A DNA stretch of 64,000 bases. Origin: Apostichopus japonicus (taxonomy: Eukaryota > Echinodermata > Holothuroidea > Aspidochirotida > Stichopodidae). The position numbers and the translations under genes were made by a program. Within the stretch, counting starts at the first letter, position 1. Each line of letters opens with the position of its first letter. Positions 1 through 20,300 of the stretch are shown here, in pieces. The notes under the pieces are model-generated. The model searched no databases. It had not been told where the DNA came from and saw nothing but the letters and a program-made list of their open reading frames with translations. The stretch covers positions 9,608,001-9,672,000 of the forward strand of contig NC_092563.1 in the NCBI RefSeq assembly GCF_037975245.1. The letters run 5' to 3'.

Positions 1-40
1 TGTTATTCTTCTTCTTCGTTGTCTCTTCTCGTTACACCAG

Positions 41-7488
<7,448 letters not shown>

Positions 7489-7679
7489 TGGTGAAGAAGA
7501 TGATCATGGCGATTGCTTGAGTAGTACAGTAACCACAAATATCGCTGCAGCAGTTCGCTTGAATCTCTCTAATTGAAGGGTATGGACGTCTGGCGGAACA
7601 GAAGGGAGCTTAAGGGAATGAAGAGGGGGTCATTGTATTACAAGTAATCTCTGCATCTGTAACCAAAAAATACTTTCGG

Positions 7680-7685
7680 AATAAA
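7680..7685 (+). terminator. Candidate polyadenylation signal for copy 1
   Basis: An AATAAA hexamer lies 192 bp after the stop codon and is followed by an A-rich stretch. It is a candidate only; no transcript evidence is available. Confidence 0.35.
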
Positions 7686-7689
7686 AAAA

Positions 7690-10600
7690 GAAAAAAAGTA
7701 CCAGCATCATTCTTGAAGTCTTACTGTGCTCTTTCTCGAAAGTCATTAACACAGGAATGTCGTCATGAACGGAAGGGAGAGGAGAATACTTTCTGTATTA
7801 TTCCAAGGTTATTTGAGCCCTGTTATTTGATATCTGTTCCCATACACCATCACTGCCGCCCCATACATACCATTACTGACGGTAAATTACATCAAAAAGC
7901 CCTAAAGTTACGATGCACACAAAAATTAGTTCCCCTTAAGCTTAATTGTATTTTATTTGAGCTTAATTGTGTTTGTGGAATCCGTTTTTACTCTAACAAT
8001 AAACATGTCATCTGTTTAAGTTGAATAACTAGTGTCTGTTAACTCATGCAGAATTCAATTTCACTACATAGTGTTTTACTTGGTAGAACGTTTGGTAGAA
8101 CGAACGTTGGTAGAACGAAGGGAAATTGCGCCTCATTTCATTTCACTTAATAAGTAAATACATTTCCTCTTAAATAAATTATTTTACATCTTAGCGAATA
8201 GGATCCTGCTTATGTTAAATAGAACTGCACTTAAATGGGCCATATTTGAACTTGAGCCAAGTAGTATTTGTAAAAAGGTAAACGTGGTTTACAAATGCAT
8301 ATTGACATTTTTTCTACATAAACGCATGGTAAATTAGATCGCCTTAGTGTCGAAATTCGTCAAAGCAGACATTTTCCAGGACGTTTTTTGAGCAAAAATT
8401 CCTTCGACAGACAGACTTCACTTTGTGTCTACTTGTAATTTTATTTTTACTCTGATCAATATTAGATCCAAACAACTGGATAACCCTCTGTGTTTTGATC
8501 TAATTTTAAACCAAAATAATAGTCTTAATATTAATCAGAATGCACCATTTGGCGTCGAAGTTTGAATACCTCAAGGGAGGGGGGGGGGCTTTGAACTTCC
8601 GGACTGAGCGTCAAATTCAACGATCCCACAGCCACACTCCTATTTCGTAAAATTGTAGCCTATTTTGTCTTAATTGTATACAAGTAACTACACACCTCTG
8701 TTAATTAGCAAATTGTCTCCAATCATAGCGATACGAAGAAATTAATACACTCCGATAAAATATTTGTATGAGTAGTACTACATATATAATAGGTTTTCTC
8801 ACCTTTCTAGAGGCGGGTGAATGAGGCGGGTAGAAGAATTTAGGAAGCATTTTACGAAACATTATAGGAATAGAATAGAATTATAGGATAGGGTAAAATT
8901 GACATAGCTCGTTGTATGTATTGTTGTCTTTATACAGCGCTCATAAATGAGTATTTTCCGACACATGCACCTTGGTCACGATTTCCTGACTTTGACACTA
9001 TACTTTATTGCATGTAGTCATACTATTTATGACTTGGACATATTATGGCCTTCATATATGATACATAACGCCCCAAGTGACACATTTCCCTTATTGAGGA
9101 TACCTTTAGAACTATTGCATTAGTACCGGTGTGTAAGTTAGCAGCAAGCAAACTAAAAGTGTCCAGTTACCAGTTTGGTAACATTTCTGCTGACATGGTC
9201 TTGTTTTATTTTATATTATATTCTGCAAATTGTATCAAATGAGTTCCCTTTGACTAGGTATAAGTTACGATGTATGAGCTATTGTCTAGACTTGAATGGA
9301 CTATTCCGCAACATTTGAGTCATGTCCTAAGAACAAAATTAACACATATGTAACGTATTTACTTCTGAAGAATAAACCATATCGGTATCATCATTCTAAT
9401 TCGTTAATGTTATTCTTATTTCTGTGCGACAGTCTGTATTTCGGTAACATATATGATACAAAAATGGTAAATATCTCACAGATATAACGATGAGTTACAA
9501 ACCTAGGTCTGCGGTACCAGAACATATATCTATAAGATTGACTCGTAGCTTCTTGTTGTGTCCATACATGTATCACACCCCAATTTATTGCTCCCATTGA
9601 CTTACGTCACTCTCCAGTGCCGCTAGTGTATAGAGAGAAGTTTGCAACTGATATTATCCTACCCACCATATGGCAGCTGATAGCTTGGGCTATCACAACA
9701 CATTCAACTTTTCTACTATGACCGTTTAGATTTTGAGCTAGAAGAGCTCAACGTTTATCATATCATCATAGAAATTTAAGTAGGAAGAATGACGTCATGC
9801 GACATATTCTGCCGGCTATCGCTGCGAAATCTCCTGGTTTTACACAGGATTTTCTAATATATCTTAAATTATCTTCAATCATCCAGATTTTTAGACCATC
9901 AGTAGTTTATTTCGTCCTGTTTAGTATGCAAGCATCAAAGAGAATCATGATGATGACTCAGAAAATGCGAAGTCACTTTAGGGCTATATTCCCACGGTTA
10001 ACCTTTCAAGCGGACGTGAGCTACTCTAATTGTGGTGCGATCATAGAAATTGAAGTAGGAGGAATGACGTCATGCGACATATACTGAAGCCACTCTTCAT
10101 ACTGGTGGCGCTTTGCTAATACGGCAAGAAAGTACCGGTGCATAATACAAACACTAAGTCTTTGATATAAGTTAATTGATAAAGTTGACATAAGACACTC
10201 GAAATGGTGATATCGTGTGCCGCAGTTTGGTGCCCAAATCGTCATAAATGTGGAAGTGGACTGCAGTTTTACATTTAATTCTTAAGAAGCTATAGTAGAA
10301 GCAATAACATAGGAATCTAATTATTTTACTAGTGTCGTCTGCTCAGCTGCTGGATTGTTCTTCACTGGACCCTGGATATAGTTAGCTTAGGCCCATAGAC
10401 TCGCACATTTGTCCTTTCGGATGCGATATGACCACAGCCTAAAGACAACAATTATCACCACCTCGTTTTATTTAAAAATGTATCCGTAAGGATATATCCA
10501 CATGCCAGAATAACACGGGATGACGGTTATGATGTCATGTGCTTATCACAAACAATTTCATACTAGGAGAATAGGCTTAGACTAACTAAGGCCTATGTAC

Positions 10601-13368
10601 GTAGCCTTACCTTTGGTACGGTTAAACTTAGGTTAGCCTAGGTCATAACTTAAGCCTAGATTATTTCAGTATATTAACATATCTAGAATTGTACAAATAT
10701 TCAAAAACATCTCCATTTGCATCATATTCCCAACTCTGTAAATGCGGCAAAAGGGCATAAGTAGTATGGGCCTAGCCAGTACTATGAGTTTTGAGGAAGT
10801 CCAAAGCCTATTCAGCCTAACCAGGTATGTTTTGGGCATTAACTTCATAGACTATTGCCTAAAATTAACTCAACTATTATTTTAAAGCCTATTGATATTC
10901 ACTAACTAACTAACCTTTGTAGGGAAAACGACAGACTCAAACCACTAACTGTGCTAAACATCTCATCCTTTGAATCAACAATTTTCAAACATCTAGTCGA
11001 ATTTTGTCACAATCTGCGATTTCGGCAGCCTTTAGTATAGACTTATGTGTACACGATGTGCTGCTATACTTTATGATACGAAACATTGGACTACGATTGA
11101 TCAAATTATTGCATCTATCATCAATTAATGTATCGGTTTGATACCTCGTGGTACCCTTAATAAATACATAAAAAGCAAGTGGGACAAAAGACCTTATTTG
11201 TATTTGTAATGACAAAAAGTTTAAAATGTTGGTCAAACCTTCTGTGTTTTGCGTACTTCAAATTAAGATATTTCTCCATTTCCAAGCATAATAGTATCAC
11301 AATCTATAACTGCGTGATGTCTTCTCATGCACACGGTTAACGAAAATTTGACCGGCATTTTTTGGTCAACGTTCCATGGTTAGCTTGGTTCTTGTCAATT
11401 GAATTTTTATGCTTAAAACAAAGAGTTTTCATTTTCTCAGCATATACTAGAGTCTGTTACGTTTGTCCTTAAACGTTCTTAAATTTTGTTATGATTACTT
11501 CCTCACATCAGGAGAAAATATTTTATGTATTGATTATAATAATAATACTTTCAAGAGACAGCCGCTATGTTATTGTTTCTTCATCAACCCCATTCAGGAA
11601 AGCATATATCACTTGAGTCAACGAGGTGAATGATACCTTTTGTTAGTTTTAGTCATGAAAAGAGACAAGAAAAACGTTTGTATTCATCACATATCATCTT
11701 GAAATAGCTACCAGGAAATATATAATGGCTTAAACATACAAGTGAACGCCGATGTAAATCTCTAAGTAAAGCTGGATCAACTAATCACAGAGATTTGTGA
11801 TAAAGGGAGTTAGGTCAGCACTGCACAGTTTTACAAGGTTTGTTGGGAGTGGATCCAATTTACAGCGGACTGGGAAGAATTAGACTGACAATGCCATCAA
11901 CAGTTGCTTCTTTGACTCTTTTTCTGCACTAAAGTTCCTCCGAAATAAGTTATATCAACCGTCTTCTCCAGACTCGATTGAATGACAATATTTGATATAT
12001 TTCAAACCTTATTCTTGAAAAAAAATCATCAGCAAATTTATTGGGAAGAATCTGAAAATCAGACACAATTGGATAAACACCGTCAGAGTTACCTCTTTGT
12101 CAGAATTTGACTTACTAATTATATTCATATGGTACTCTGTTTTGGCATTATCACAGAAATATTAAAGTATTTCAATTGAGATTTCTGGGCTATACGATCA
12201 GCAGGTTAACCAGATCGTTACCTCAATAAATTCTTTGTTGGAATTTCCAGAATGGACTGGAGGTCGATATATTTTCAACAACATGGCTGAAACATACGAA
12301 ACGTTAAATTGCGACAGGTGTTCTCGAAAGTCTTAACCTTCTGGCTCTTAAAAATTGATGCTAATGTTGTATATATAAAGTAGTCCCAGGCCACCACCTA
12401 TTGTCTTCGAATGACGAGGAACACTGTGGAATGTATACCCAACATGGTGTAAGCTAACTGATATTAGGACCATATTGATCTTGAGCTAGCTATGTTTCTG
12501 TAATCGTCACAACGTCAATGTTAACTCTGATATTTTTGTCATAGACTGTAGATTTTTTTATTTCTCACATATTTTGCTTTAAAAAGTGTCATTAAGTGTT
12601 AAATGTGAGAGGATGGGCTGTGTAAATTCAGATAAATCAGATTCGATAATCTCAATATTATTATATATGATATTTATATGGTAAGTGAAGCTTTACACTT
12701 TTTGTGGTTTTAGCAAGCCGGAATAAGTAATAGATGTTTCTTTGCATGTAATCATGTGTCGGTTATTGGGACATTAGGGCTCTCAAGACCATGCAGGTTA
12801 CGTGGCTAAGACAACGGGTTGGCGATTTTTAATAACCCATTCACTCCGGATTCATTTCAGACACGACTTGTTAAGGTATACACTTTTTTTATTCAATTCT
12901 CTATATATAGCTAATTATATTAGTATTTCAGTATATTTCCACTGGAAAATCAATACAGTATATATATACTACATAAACAATAGCCTTGGAAGTGGGGTAA
13001 GACTCGAGGGAGTTCCCCTAAACAAAAGAGGAAAATGTCAAATGTAGGCATAAGAGAACAAACTATATATTTCAAGCAATTTCATGGAAACCATATGTGT
13101 CTCGATTTCCGCACAGTGTTGCTGAATAAGTTAGGTTGGTATGGCTTTACCACTATTATGTTAGTTTGTCTTAATGATATGGATTCAAGAAACAACTTAA
13201 ACCGAAATATTTATTTAAAGTTTGATGCTGGTTACTTTTTTTTATTATTTGTATACAGTTTACTGTTATGAATCGTTAGTATGAAAGTGTGGCATGTTTT
13301 GAGTCGTTCCTAAACATATCTATATTTATATTCTGTTAAAGCATCTTGATTGATACATTTCAAATGTT
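7690..13368. other. Intergenic DNA without a recognised gene
   Basis: The stretch is AT-rich with only short chance reading frames. The one structure noted is a diverged 48-bp duplication (9766-9813 and 10039-10086), each copy with the palindrome ATGACGTCAT. I see nothing else that can be named. Confidence 0.5.
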
Positions 13369-16300
13369 TCAACTTGACAAAATGGGTTGTTTTGTATGAA
13401 TGACATACAATCTATGACTAAAGCTGTCTTCACATCTGTTTCCTGGTAGGTTTTCAAGACTGGAAACATGTGTTTCTTTCATGATGGCAGTCACCCATTG
13501 GGCTTTCCCTCCATGTCGCATCCATACAGCACCACATGAGTCACAGTCAAATACACTAAGAGGGAAGGAGACACATTCATGATTGCCGATGAAATTCTCT
13601 ACATCAATGTCTTGTCCAGTAGCAGACATTTTGAGTAAACGTTTGAGGACACTGATTTCAGGTGTTGACTGTTTTGACAATTATCTTTGGTTGTTTGTTA
13701 TCTAAAGATCTATTGATAGCATCCAATCTAATTTTCTCTAGTGTAGTCAGGTCTTTTTGTGTCTCATTACTTGCTTTCTGCCCGGTTGCGATATTGATCA
13801 GGTCTGGGGAGTTGAGCTGAAAGGGATTGATTAGATCATGTTTTATAACTCTGACGGCTTCTTTTACTTTTGATTCCTTTCCTTCATGTTTATGGTGGAT
13901 TTCAGAGGATTTTTTTAAGCCAACCATATCTTTATACTTACTTGAACAAGCAGCAACTGATGGCCTTGTATAAATTCATTTATTACGTGCTGCATCATTC
14001 AATGTTATACTAGTCAGTCCACTTCTTTCCTTAACATCTTTGTTGGATGTTTGTTCTAAGGCCAAATCTGGTGATACTCCATTTCCATGGCCATCTTTTC
14101 TACTGACAACAAAAAATCCATCCAAAACCTGTTGATGGACTTCAGGGGCAACGGATGGCAGATATTTCATTTCCTTAATGTAACGTGGTAGACAATAGGA
14201 ATAGTTGAAATGTCTTGCTGCCACGGTAGTAGATCCCCGAGGGCTGAAAGGTATTCCTCCTAAACCCCTCCATGAACGGCAGTAGATAGTATGGTGAAAG
14301 CGTTTGTCATCTTTATGTTAGTACGCCAATATTGACAGGTAGGGGTTTCACATGTTTAGTTAAAGTATGTATGTATGTATGTATGTATAGTGATCTTCCC
14401 GCAAGCAGGAACTCGCGAAAGAAGCCATGGAGGCTTATAGACTCGCAAGCTGACCGTAGCCAATCTCTCGGCACACATCCATTTAACGTCCATGTCGGGA
14501 AGTTGTTATTGAACAACACCCTTGCCAGACGACACACATTGCTGTCGGCGGGGAATCGAACCGGGGATCTCATGACTGGGAGACGCCGGCGTTAACCACT
14601 AGGCTATATACTCCGCCGGAGTCATTCAGTCATTCAGAAGGATACCAAGTTGTGAAGTTGTCAGCTGATATGCTTTCAAAGAAAGACGAGTTGTCAGTAT
14701 CATGCCCTCCTGTTATGCACCAGTCTTCAAATATTTCGTAATGCACCCTTGACATGGCCTCACTTAATATTCCATGTGCTCTTAATGCTTGGTACTAATA
14801 TGGGGCTGGACCAAACATTTTATATGCTGTCTCTTGTTGACATTCATCTGCCTTGGCAAGAACATTCTCTGCACCACTCTGTCTCATGAATTTGCCAGCG
14901 GCTCCGATGAAGTTCTTTTCAATGAGAAAGCTCCCATCATTAAAAGCACGTCCTTGAAGACATCACTATCACGACCAGTCGTTGCAGCTTTTTCACGCAG
15001 ACAAAAGGCAATGTCATATATTGCCTGGTCAGCTCTGCATATTTTGTAATTCATCTTCATCTTTTGGAATAGCTGCTTCACATATTTTAAGTCAGCCATC
15101 ACAACATCAGCATTTGGTGGCGCTGGGATTATTGGAAGGTACGCAATTTCAGTGGCTTTCTTAAAGGTGATGTCAGACCAAAAAGCGCCAACCAGCCTGG
15201 GAATGTTTGCATGGTTTCGTCAACATCAATTTCCAGTATTTCCATGCAGAATGCAAATTGCTGATATATCCAGACTCTTCTGAGAAAAATTCTGATGCAG
15301 AAATGCCCTGTAAGGATCTAACCTTTCGCCGATCTTTCAGGGAAAGGTAGCAAAGCACTATGCTCACCCAATGTATGCACCATCAATAGTTCTATTTGAT
15401 TGTCTAGATGTCTTCAGGAGAGGACTTGTCCCAAAGTTACATTAAGAAAGGCTGCTAGCAAGCAGCTGACCGGATTCCTCTTTATCGTCACCTTCTTGGA
15501 CTACGTTATTTAACATATCTGAACAAAAAATAATGTTGACCATTGACATTTCCATCTACCGCCACATCCTCATTGGTGTCATGCTTCACTGATAGTTTCA
15601 GTACTGGCAGGTTGATCTTGACATTCAACTGAACTAGCCCTGTTGCTGTCTGGCATTTATCCATAACCAATGATGCCCATCCCATGCATAGTGGATCCAT
15701 CAGGGGTAATTTTCATGCCAATCAACATTATCATTGGCATAATGGATGAAATTAAAATCTAACAGATACGGAGACGAGTAATACCCTTCCTTTTTCTCAG
15801 TATCAGTGATCTGCTTACAGATACCAGTAAGGTATCGCTGAAACTGTGTGTAACTAACACACTGATGTGCGTGGTTAAATGTCGGGATGAGTTTCTTACT
15901 TCTGGTTCATTATAAATGTGAAATGATGTACCAAGAGCAAGTGTGGTTGGTTGCGTTGTTATTGCAAAAATGATTTACTGAGTTAAACCATGACTCTTTA
16001 TCTTAAGGTGATTACAGTCGTCTGAATTTGGTCTGTCAGAGAGCAAGTGTTGGGTAAATTGTAACATAGTATCTGGGATTATTTGGCATGCAGAGGCTTG
16101 AAATAATTCTAAACCTGCATTAACCAGATCTATCTGATCATTTGAATCCTTCTTTGCTGTTATGAGGTCTCTTCTAAATCGTTTTGCAACGTACTGAATT
16201 GCTTTAACCTGTTTATTTTGTTTACTCCTATAATACAGAGTGTACCTGGGATGGGGTTTGGGAGTACAGGTGACGTAGTTTATGATAGCTCCCCTGAACC

Positions 16301-16490
16301 ACTTTTTACCTCGGTTTTTCATGTACTTGTCCATGCAACGTTTGTGGTAACACACATCTTTCGCCACCATGTCAATGGCTTTACCAGGATGATGTTCTAT
16401 TTTTCTAACATATTGACATCATTTAGATATTTCGCTTTGTTCAATAACGACCTGTCCCTAAATGGCGAGCCATCAGTCTCAAATCGTGGG
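13369..16490 (-). pseudogene. Broken member of a multi-copy, probably transposon-borne protein family
   Basis: Read on the minus strand from 16490 to 13369, collinear fragments in shifting frames make one long degenerate protein. They include a His/Cys-containing start (HHPGKAIDMVAKDVCYHKRC), SYTQFQRYLTGI and DNVDWHE followed in another frame by DGSTMHGMG (15.7-15.9 kb). Next come CRADQAIYDIAFCLREKAA (about 15.0 kb), FIGAAGKFMRQSGAENVLAK (14.9 kb), FNYSYCLPRYIKEMKYLP and LALEQTSNKDVKERSGLTS (14.0-14.2 kb), and an NPFQLNSPDLINIATGQKAS-type C-terminus (13.8 kb). From memory this order resembles large uncharacterised proteins present in many copies in cnidarian, lancelet and echinoderm genomes. 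Frame changes near 14.9 and 15.7 kb and a SINE at 14357-14616 show it is dead here. I cannot name the family with certainty or assign an enzymatic activity. Confidence 0.6.
14357..14616 (-). mobile_element. tRNA-derived SINE, family 2, with (CATA)n tail
   Basis: On the minus strand the element starts near 14616 with GGCGGAGTATATAGCC. It has an A-box-like TAGCCTAGTGGTTAACG and a B-box-like GGTTCGATTCC, and ends in about five CATA units at 14362-14388. The putative acceptor arms do not pair as in a tRNA. It interrupts the coding fragments of the pseudogene at 13369-16490. It differs in sequence from SINE family 1. Confidence 0.7.
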
Positions 16491-16918
16491 TAATCGACTT
16501 ATACCGATTTAAATCGACATATATCAATTTCCTACGACTTATACCAGTTTCCAGCAGCTTAAATTGACTTTTATCGACTTAAATCGACATATACCAGTTT
16601 AATTCTACATATCATTGATTTAAATTGACATATACCAGTTTACTTCGACATAACATCGATTTAAATTGGTACATGTACCAATTTAAATGGATGATAAGTA
16701 AAATAAATCGGTATATGTCAATTTAAATCGACATATACCAGTTTAAATCGACGATATGTTGAATTAAATCGGTACATCTCAATTTAATCGACATATACCA
16801 ATTTAATTCGACATATACCAATTTAAATCGATGATATGTAAAATAAATCGGTATATGTCAATTTAAAATCGACATCTACCAGTTTAAATCGATGATATGT
16901 CGAATTAAATCGGTAGAA
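16491..16918. repeat. Strand-symmetric A/T satellite, ~21-bp base unit
   Basis: Repeated words such as TTTAAATCGACATATACCAG and their reverse complements (AAATCGGTATATGTCAATTT) alternate through about 430 bp. The spacing between like words is about 41 bp, i.e. two ~21-bp units. The array begins exactly where the coding fragments of the adjacent pseudogene stop. Confidence 0.8.
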
Positions 16919-16931
16919 GTCTATAAAGGTT

Positions 16932-17075
16932 CATGCCCCTACCAAAATCAGTCGGGGGAATCTGAAGTTTCAACCTGCACCTTTCAAATCCTGTATAGGT
17001 CACTGACAGTCACAAATCAGGTCTACAAATACATAAGTATCGTTCTAAAAAACAACCAAGAGCAGTATTATACCT
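16932..17075. repeat. Dispersed repeat D, copy 1
   Basis: About 145 bp, including AAAATCAGTCGGGGGAATCT and GTATAGGTCACTGACAGTCA, recur nearly unchanged at 27709-27844 in the same orientation. No coding potential or terminal repeats were recognised. Confidence 0.85.
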
Positions 17076-18264
17076 CTATGGCCCGCCATACCCTTATTGG
17101 TTGTCATGACTAAGCATTTTGGCTTAACACCTTTTTTATCATACACTTTGGAGCATATGATGCAGGAAATCCTGATATTTTTTTTTGTGCCCTAGTATTT
17201 TTTTGGCTGTTTGGTGTATAGATCCCACCGAGTTGCTCCTTAACTAGCCTGCGTCTATTGTTTGTTTACCCTTTCCAAAATTTCCCATGCCACTTGGGAT
17301 GATATTTTTCAGTAAAGTCCTCACACATATCTAGCCTAATTCTGCCTGCAACTTCATAAACTGCAAATGCATTGTTCAAAGAAATTAATTCAGTCTCTGA
17401 GATTTTTTGAAGATTCTTTTAAAAAGTTTCCTTCTTTTGGTATATTACACAGTACCGATATAATTTGTTACCCCCTTCACTATAGTTTTGGCTGCACTCT
17501 TGAGTTTGCAAGGTTGAATTTTGTATTCCTAATGAGAATGAAAGATATGAATCTATGAGGCCTAACTGTAGCCGATGCCAAACATATATTAAGCAGAAAT
17601 GTAATACATGCAATTGACGCTCTAATACGGACACTTTGTGTTTTCCAAACGCATGAAATTGATAGGTAGATTCGATCAGCCATATCTCGAAATAAGGGCT
17701 GATATTGGATGTAGTTTCAACTACTAACAATGTGGAATATCTTTCTCTTCAATATGTTGCTAATTGTTTATCACCAGAAAAGCCTTGGAAGCCTTTTGGC
17801 TTGTTGAGCGTCCGCCACCTTGCAATCTGACATGTGTTTCCATTTTCCAAGAAAAGTTATGTGTCTTCTAATATTTTCTTATATTTTGTTAAAGCTGGAA
17901 ATCTTGACTTTAATTTAATATAAAGAACAATTGTCAGGATGATATCATATGAAAATCTATGGACATGTCACTACTAGTGATGTTGGCATGTCTCTATGAG
18001 CAGTGATACAACAATAATGTTACGTGTTCTAAAGTATTTAAATTAGTAAGAGTGGGTCTATGCTTTTTATTGTCACTAAACTAGCTTATAATGTTACACA
18101 AAGGAATGTTGAAGTTAAACCTTGTTCTCTTCAATTTCCTTTTTGTTGATGTATTTATCACTATTTTGTTGTCGAATTTCGTTGAAGTTTGGTAAGTCAT
18201 TATAGATTAACGAAACATCGAAACAAGCACTCAATCTTTCTTTGAGGTGCGTCTTCTTCTAACA
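17076..18264. other. Intergenic DNA, nothing recognised
   Basis: No supported gene. A string GCTCTAATACGGACACTT followed by ACGCATGAAATTGA (17.62-17.67 kb) also occurs near 43.36 kb, marking a further dispersed repeat of unknown type. Confidence 0.45.
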
Positions 18265-18642
18265 CAGGGTTTCCTTAACTTTATCCACCACGAACCCCAT
18301 GTGAATGGCAGAGAGGTCCACGAACCCCAACTTTTCGAGACACGATCTGAGTCATTATTTTACTATATTACACATAACAGTGCTTCATAAAAGATCAAGT
18401 TCATAGTGTAATAATGTAATAATGTAATGAAAATGCAGGGTACGGTACTATGCTATGGCAACATATGCGTATTTGGAACGCGAAAAGAGTTTGTCGATAG
18501 GTACGACTTTTGTACATTACTAAATTATATGATATATAAGAGTTTAGGTCACAAAAAGTACTTTCAGAAACGTCTTATGAACCCACTGGGATAGAATCAC
18601 GATACCCTCGTGGGGTCATGCACCCCAGTTAGGGAATCCCTG
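18265..18642. mobile_element. hAT-like MITE, 378 bp
   Basis: The left end CAGGGTTTCCTTAACT and the inverted right end CAGGGATTCCCTAACT match at 14 of 16 positions. The flanks TTCTAACA (18257-18264) and GTCTAACA (18643-18650) form an 8-bp target duplication with one mismatch. The CAGGG start and 8-bp duplication are standard for hAT elements. There is no coding capacity. Confidence 0.7.
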
Positions 18643-18650
18643 GTCTAACA

Positions 18651-19194
18651 GAACAAACATACTGACTTCAAATTTGACTGCGAATTCTCTGAAATTACCA
18701 TAAACGTCATTCAATTTGTAATACCTTATATGAGATATGCACTTGTATTTCTTCATTATAAATGGTATTCAGTATTGCACTGGTTTGAACAACATATATT
18801 TGTCCTCTTTATTAAACATGGTAATATACGGCCATTGACATTTGGCGTGTCATGGAATTAGAGCCGCGGAGCCAGTGCGATTATATACATTCCAACATGC
18901 ATACTACTCATGACTGGAGAATATGTGTAATAAGGAATCGACAAGTGTTTGGTGGGACGGTGGGCACAAGAGAAAAAGAAACGAAGGGAGGAATAAAGGA
19001 AAAGGGGTGGAGGAAGGGGAAAGTAGTAGGAGTGGAAAACTCTAAATATGGAACATTTTACTTTCTCTTCAGAAATTACATGATGCAAATCATATGATGC
19101 ATATCTGGCATTAACAGTTCTTATTAACTTTCCGTGACCTAAGATAATTTTAAAAATATTTGTTGTGACAAAACATACTTCTAAATTTGCAGCA
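18651..19194. other. Intergenic DNA, nothing recognised
   Basis: About 540 bp between the hAT-like MITE and the Harbinger-like element. It contains a purine-rich stretch (18960-19030) and no supported gene. Confidence 0.45.
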
Positions 19195-19382
19195 TTAAGG
19201 GACGGTCACACTACAGCGATATCGGATTGGAAACTAATCCGTTTTAAAGTAACTCCTTTATATCAATCGGATCGGGGAACAGGTCACACTACAGCGATGT
19301 TTAAACGGAGTGCATATTCTAGGTAGCAACCTGTATGCGCGCGTACGTCTGAACTTTAATGCAACTCGGTTAAGTGAGAAAC

Positions 19383-20300
19383 ATGGCAGACCACGAAATG
19401 GACGAAAATATGCTCCTCTATCAATTATCAAGGAGGAACCGTGAGAGATGTCCCCGATTAATAAATAATAAATGAAAAGCACGAGGAGCTCGGCGAGTAC
19501 CACACTCTGGTAAGAGAACTTTCTAGTCATGAAAACAAGTTCTACAATTACTTTAGAATGAACGAGAACCAGTTTAACCACATTTACTGGCCATACGGGC
19601 ATTTGAGCAATGCCCGGTGGGCCGATGGCACGGTGGGCCGGTGCGCTGTAGAGCCTGGTAAAAATTACAACCCGTTTTCACAGTAGTTAATAGAATACAG
19701 ACGGGCTGTGTATAAATATATTTTTAACTGTGGGAATCAGCTCATGAAATCACCATGTTAGTTAGTCTGTTAGTTCGTAACTAATGAACGTGCTTTTAGC
19801 AACCCGTCCGTGTTAAATAGATTTTATTTAGGGTTTTTTTCAAATTTTTTTCAAGCATGTTGCCACAAAATGTTTGAAAAACTAAATAAAATCCAGTCTT
19901 AAACATATATTTTTGTCTATATTTCTGTATGTCTTTATCTTTCCTCAGTTTGATCAAAGTGTTGTTCTGGAAAATTATTTTTGGGTCATTTTTAAAAGAT
20001 TATTGTAACCTACAAAATTGAGAAATATAGCACCATTTTGCATCTTAACTTCCAAAAACTTTCAATGGGGAGGTGGAAACCCCACCCCTTAGACCCCTCC
20101 CCCATGACGGCGATCACTATGTAAGTAGCATATCAATGAATAATGGCCTGGTCTAGGTGGAAAATGCCCGGGCCGGTTTTAAGACCCAGTCCGCCCCTGC
20201 TAGTACAAGATGACCTCAAAAGACATGTGACGCAACTCAGAAAACCAATTTCTGTCGTCAAAGATTGACGATTGGTCTCATGTAAGCAAGCGTTGATATT
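19383..20300 (+). pseudogene. HARBI1-like transposase, N-terminal part, broken
   Basis: The ATG at 19383 opens MADHEMDENMLLYQLSRRNR and meets a stop at 19473. One frameshift later the frame continues with ELGEYHTLVRELSSHENKFY and YFRMNENQFNHIY, the N-terminal signature of PIF/Harbinger transposases (EFHTLVREL...YFRMS). At about 19590 the frame is interrupted by a ~0.6-kb insertion. Past 20200 a DDLKRHVTQLRKPISVV stretch resumes in a plausible position (typically R.PIS..ERL) before decaying. The DDE catalytic region was not found. Confidence 0.6.
19591..20199. mobile_element. Element nested in the HARBI1-like gene
   Basis: About 610 bp interrupt the transposase frame. The right end, read inward, is CAGGGGCGGACTGGGTCTTA. 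The left end CTGGCCATACGGGCAT looks like a related terminus missing its first bases. Both ends carry GGGCCGG/GCCCGG words. Termini of the CAGGGGCGGACTGG kind are common in hAT-like MITEs, but the target duplication is not clear here. Confidence 0.5.
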
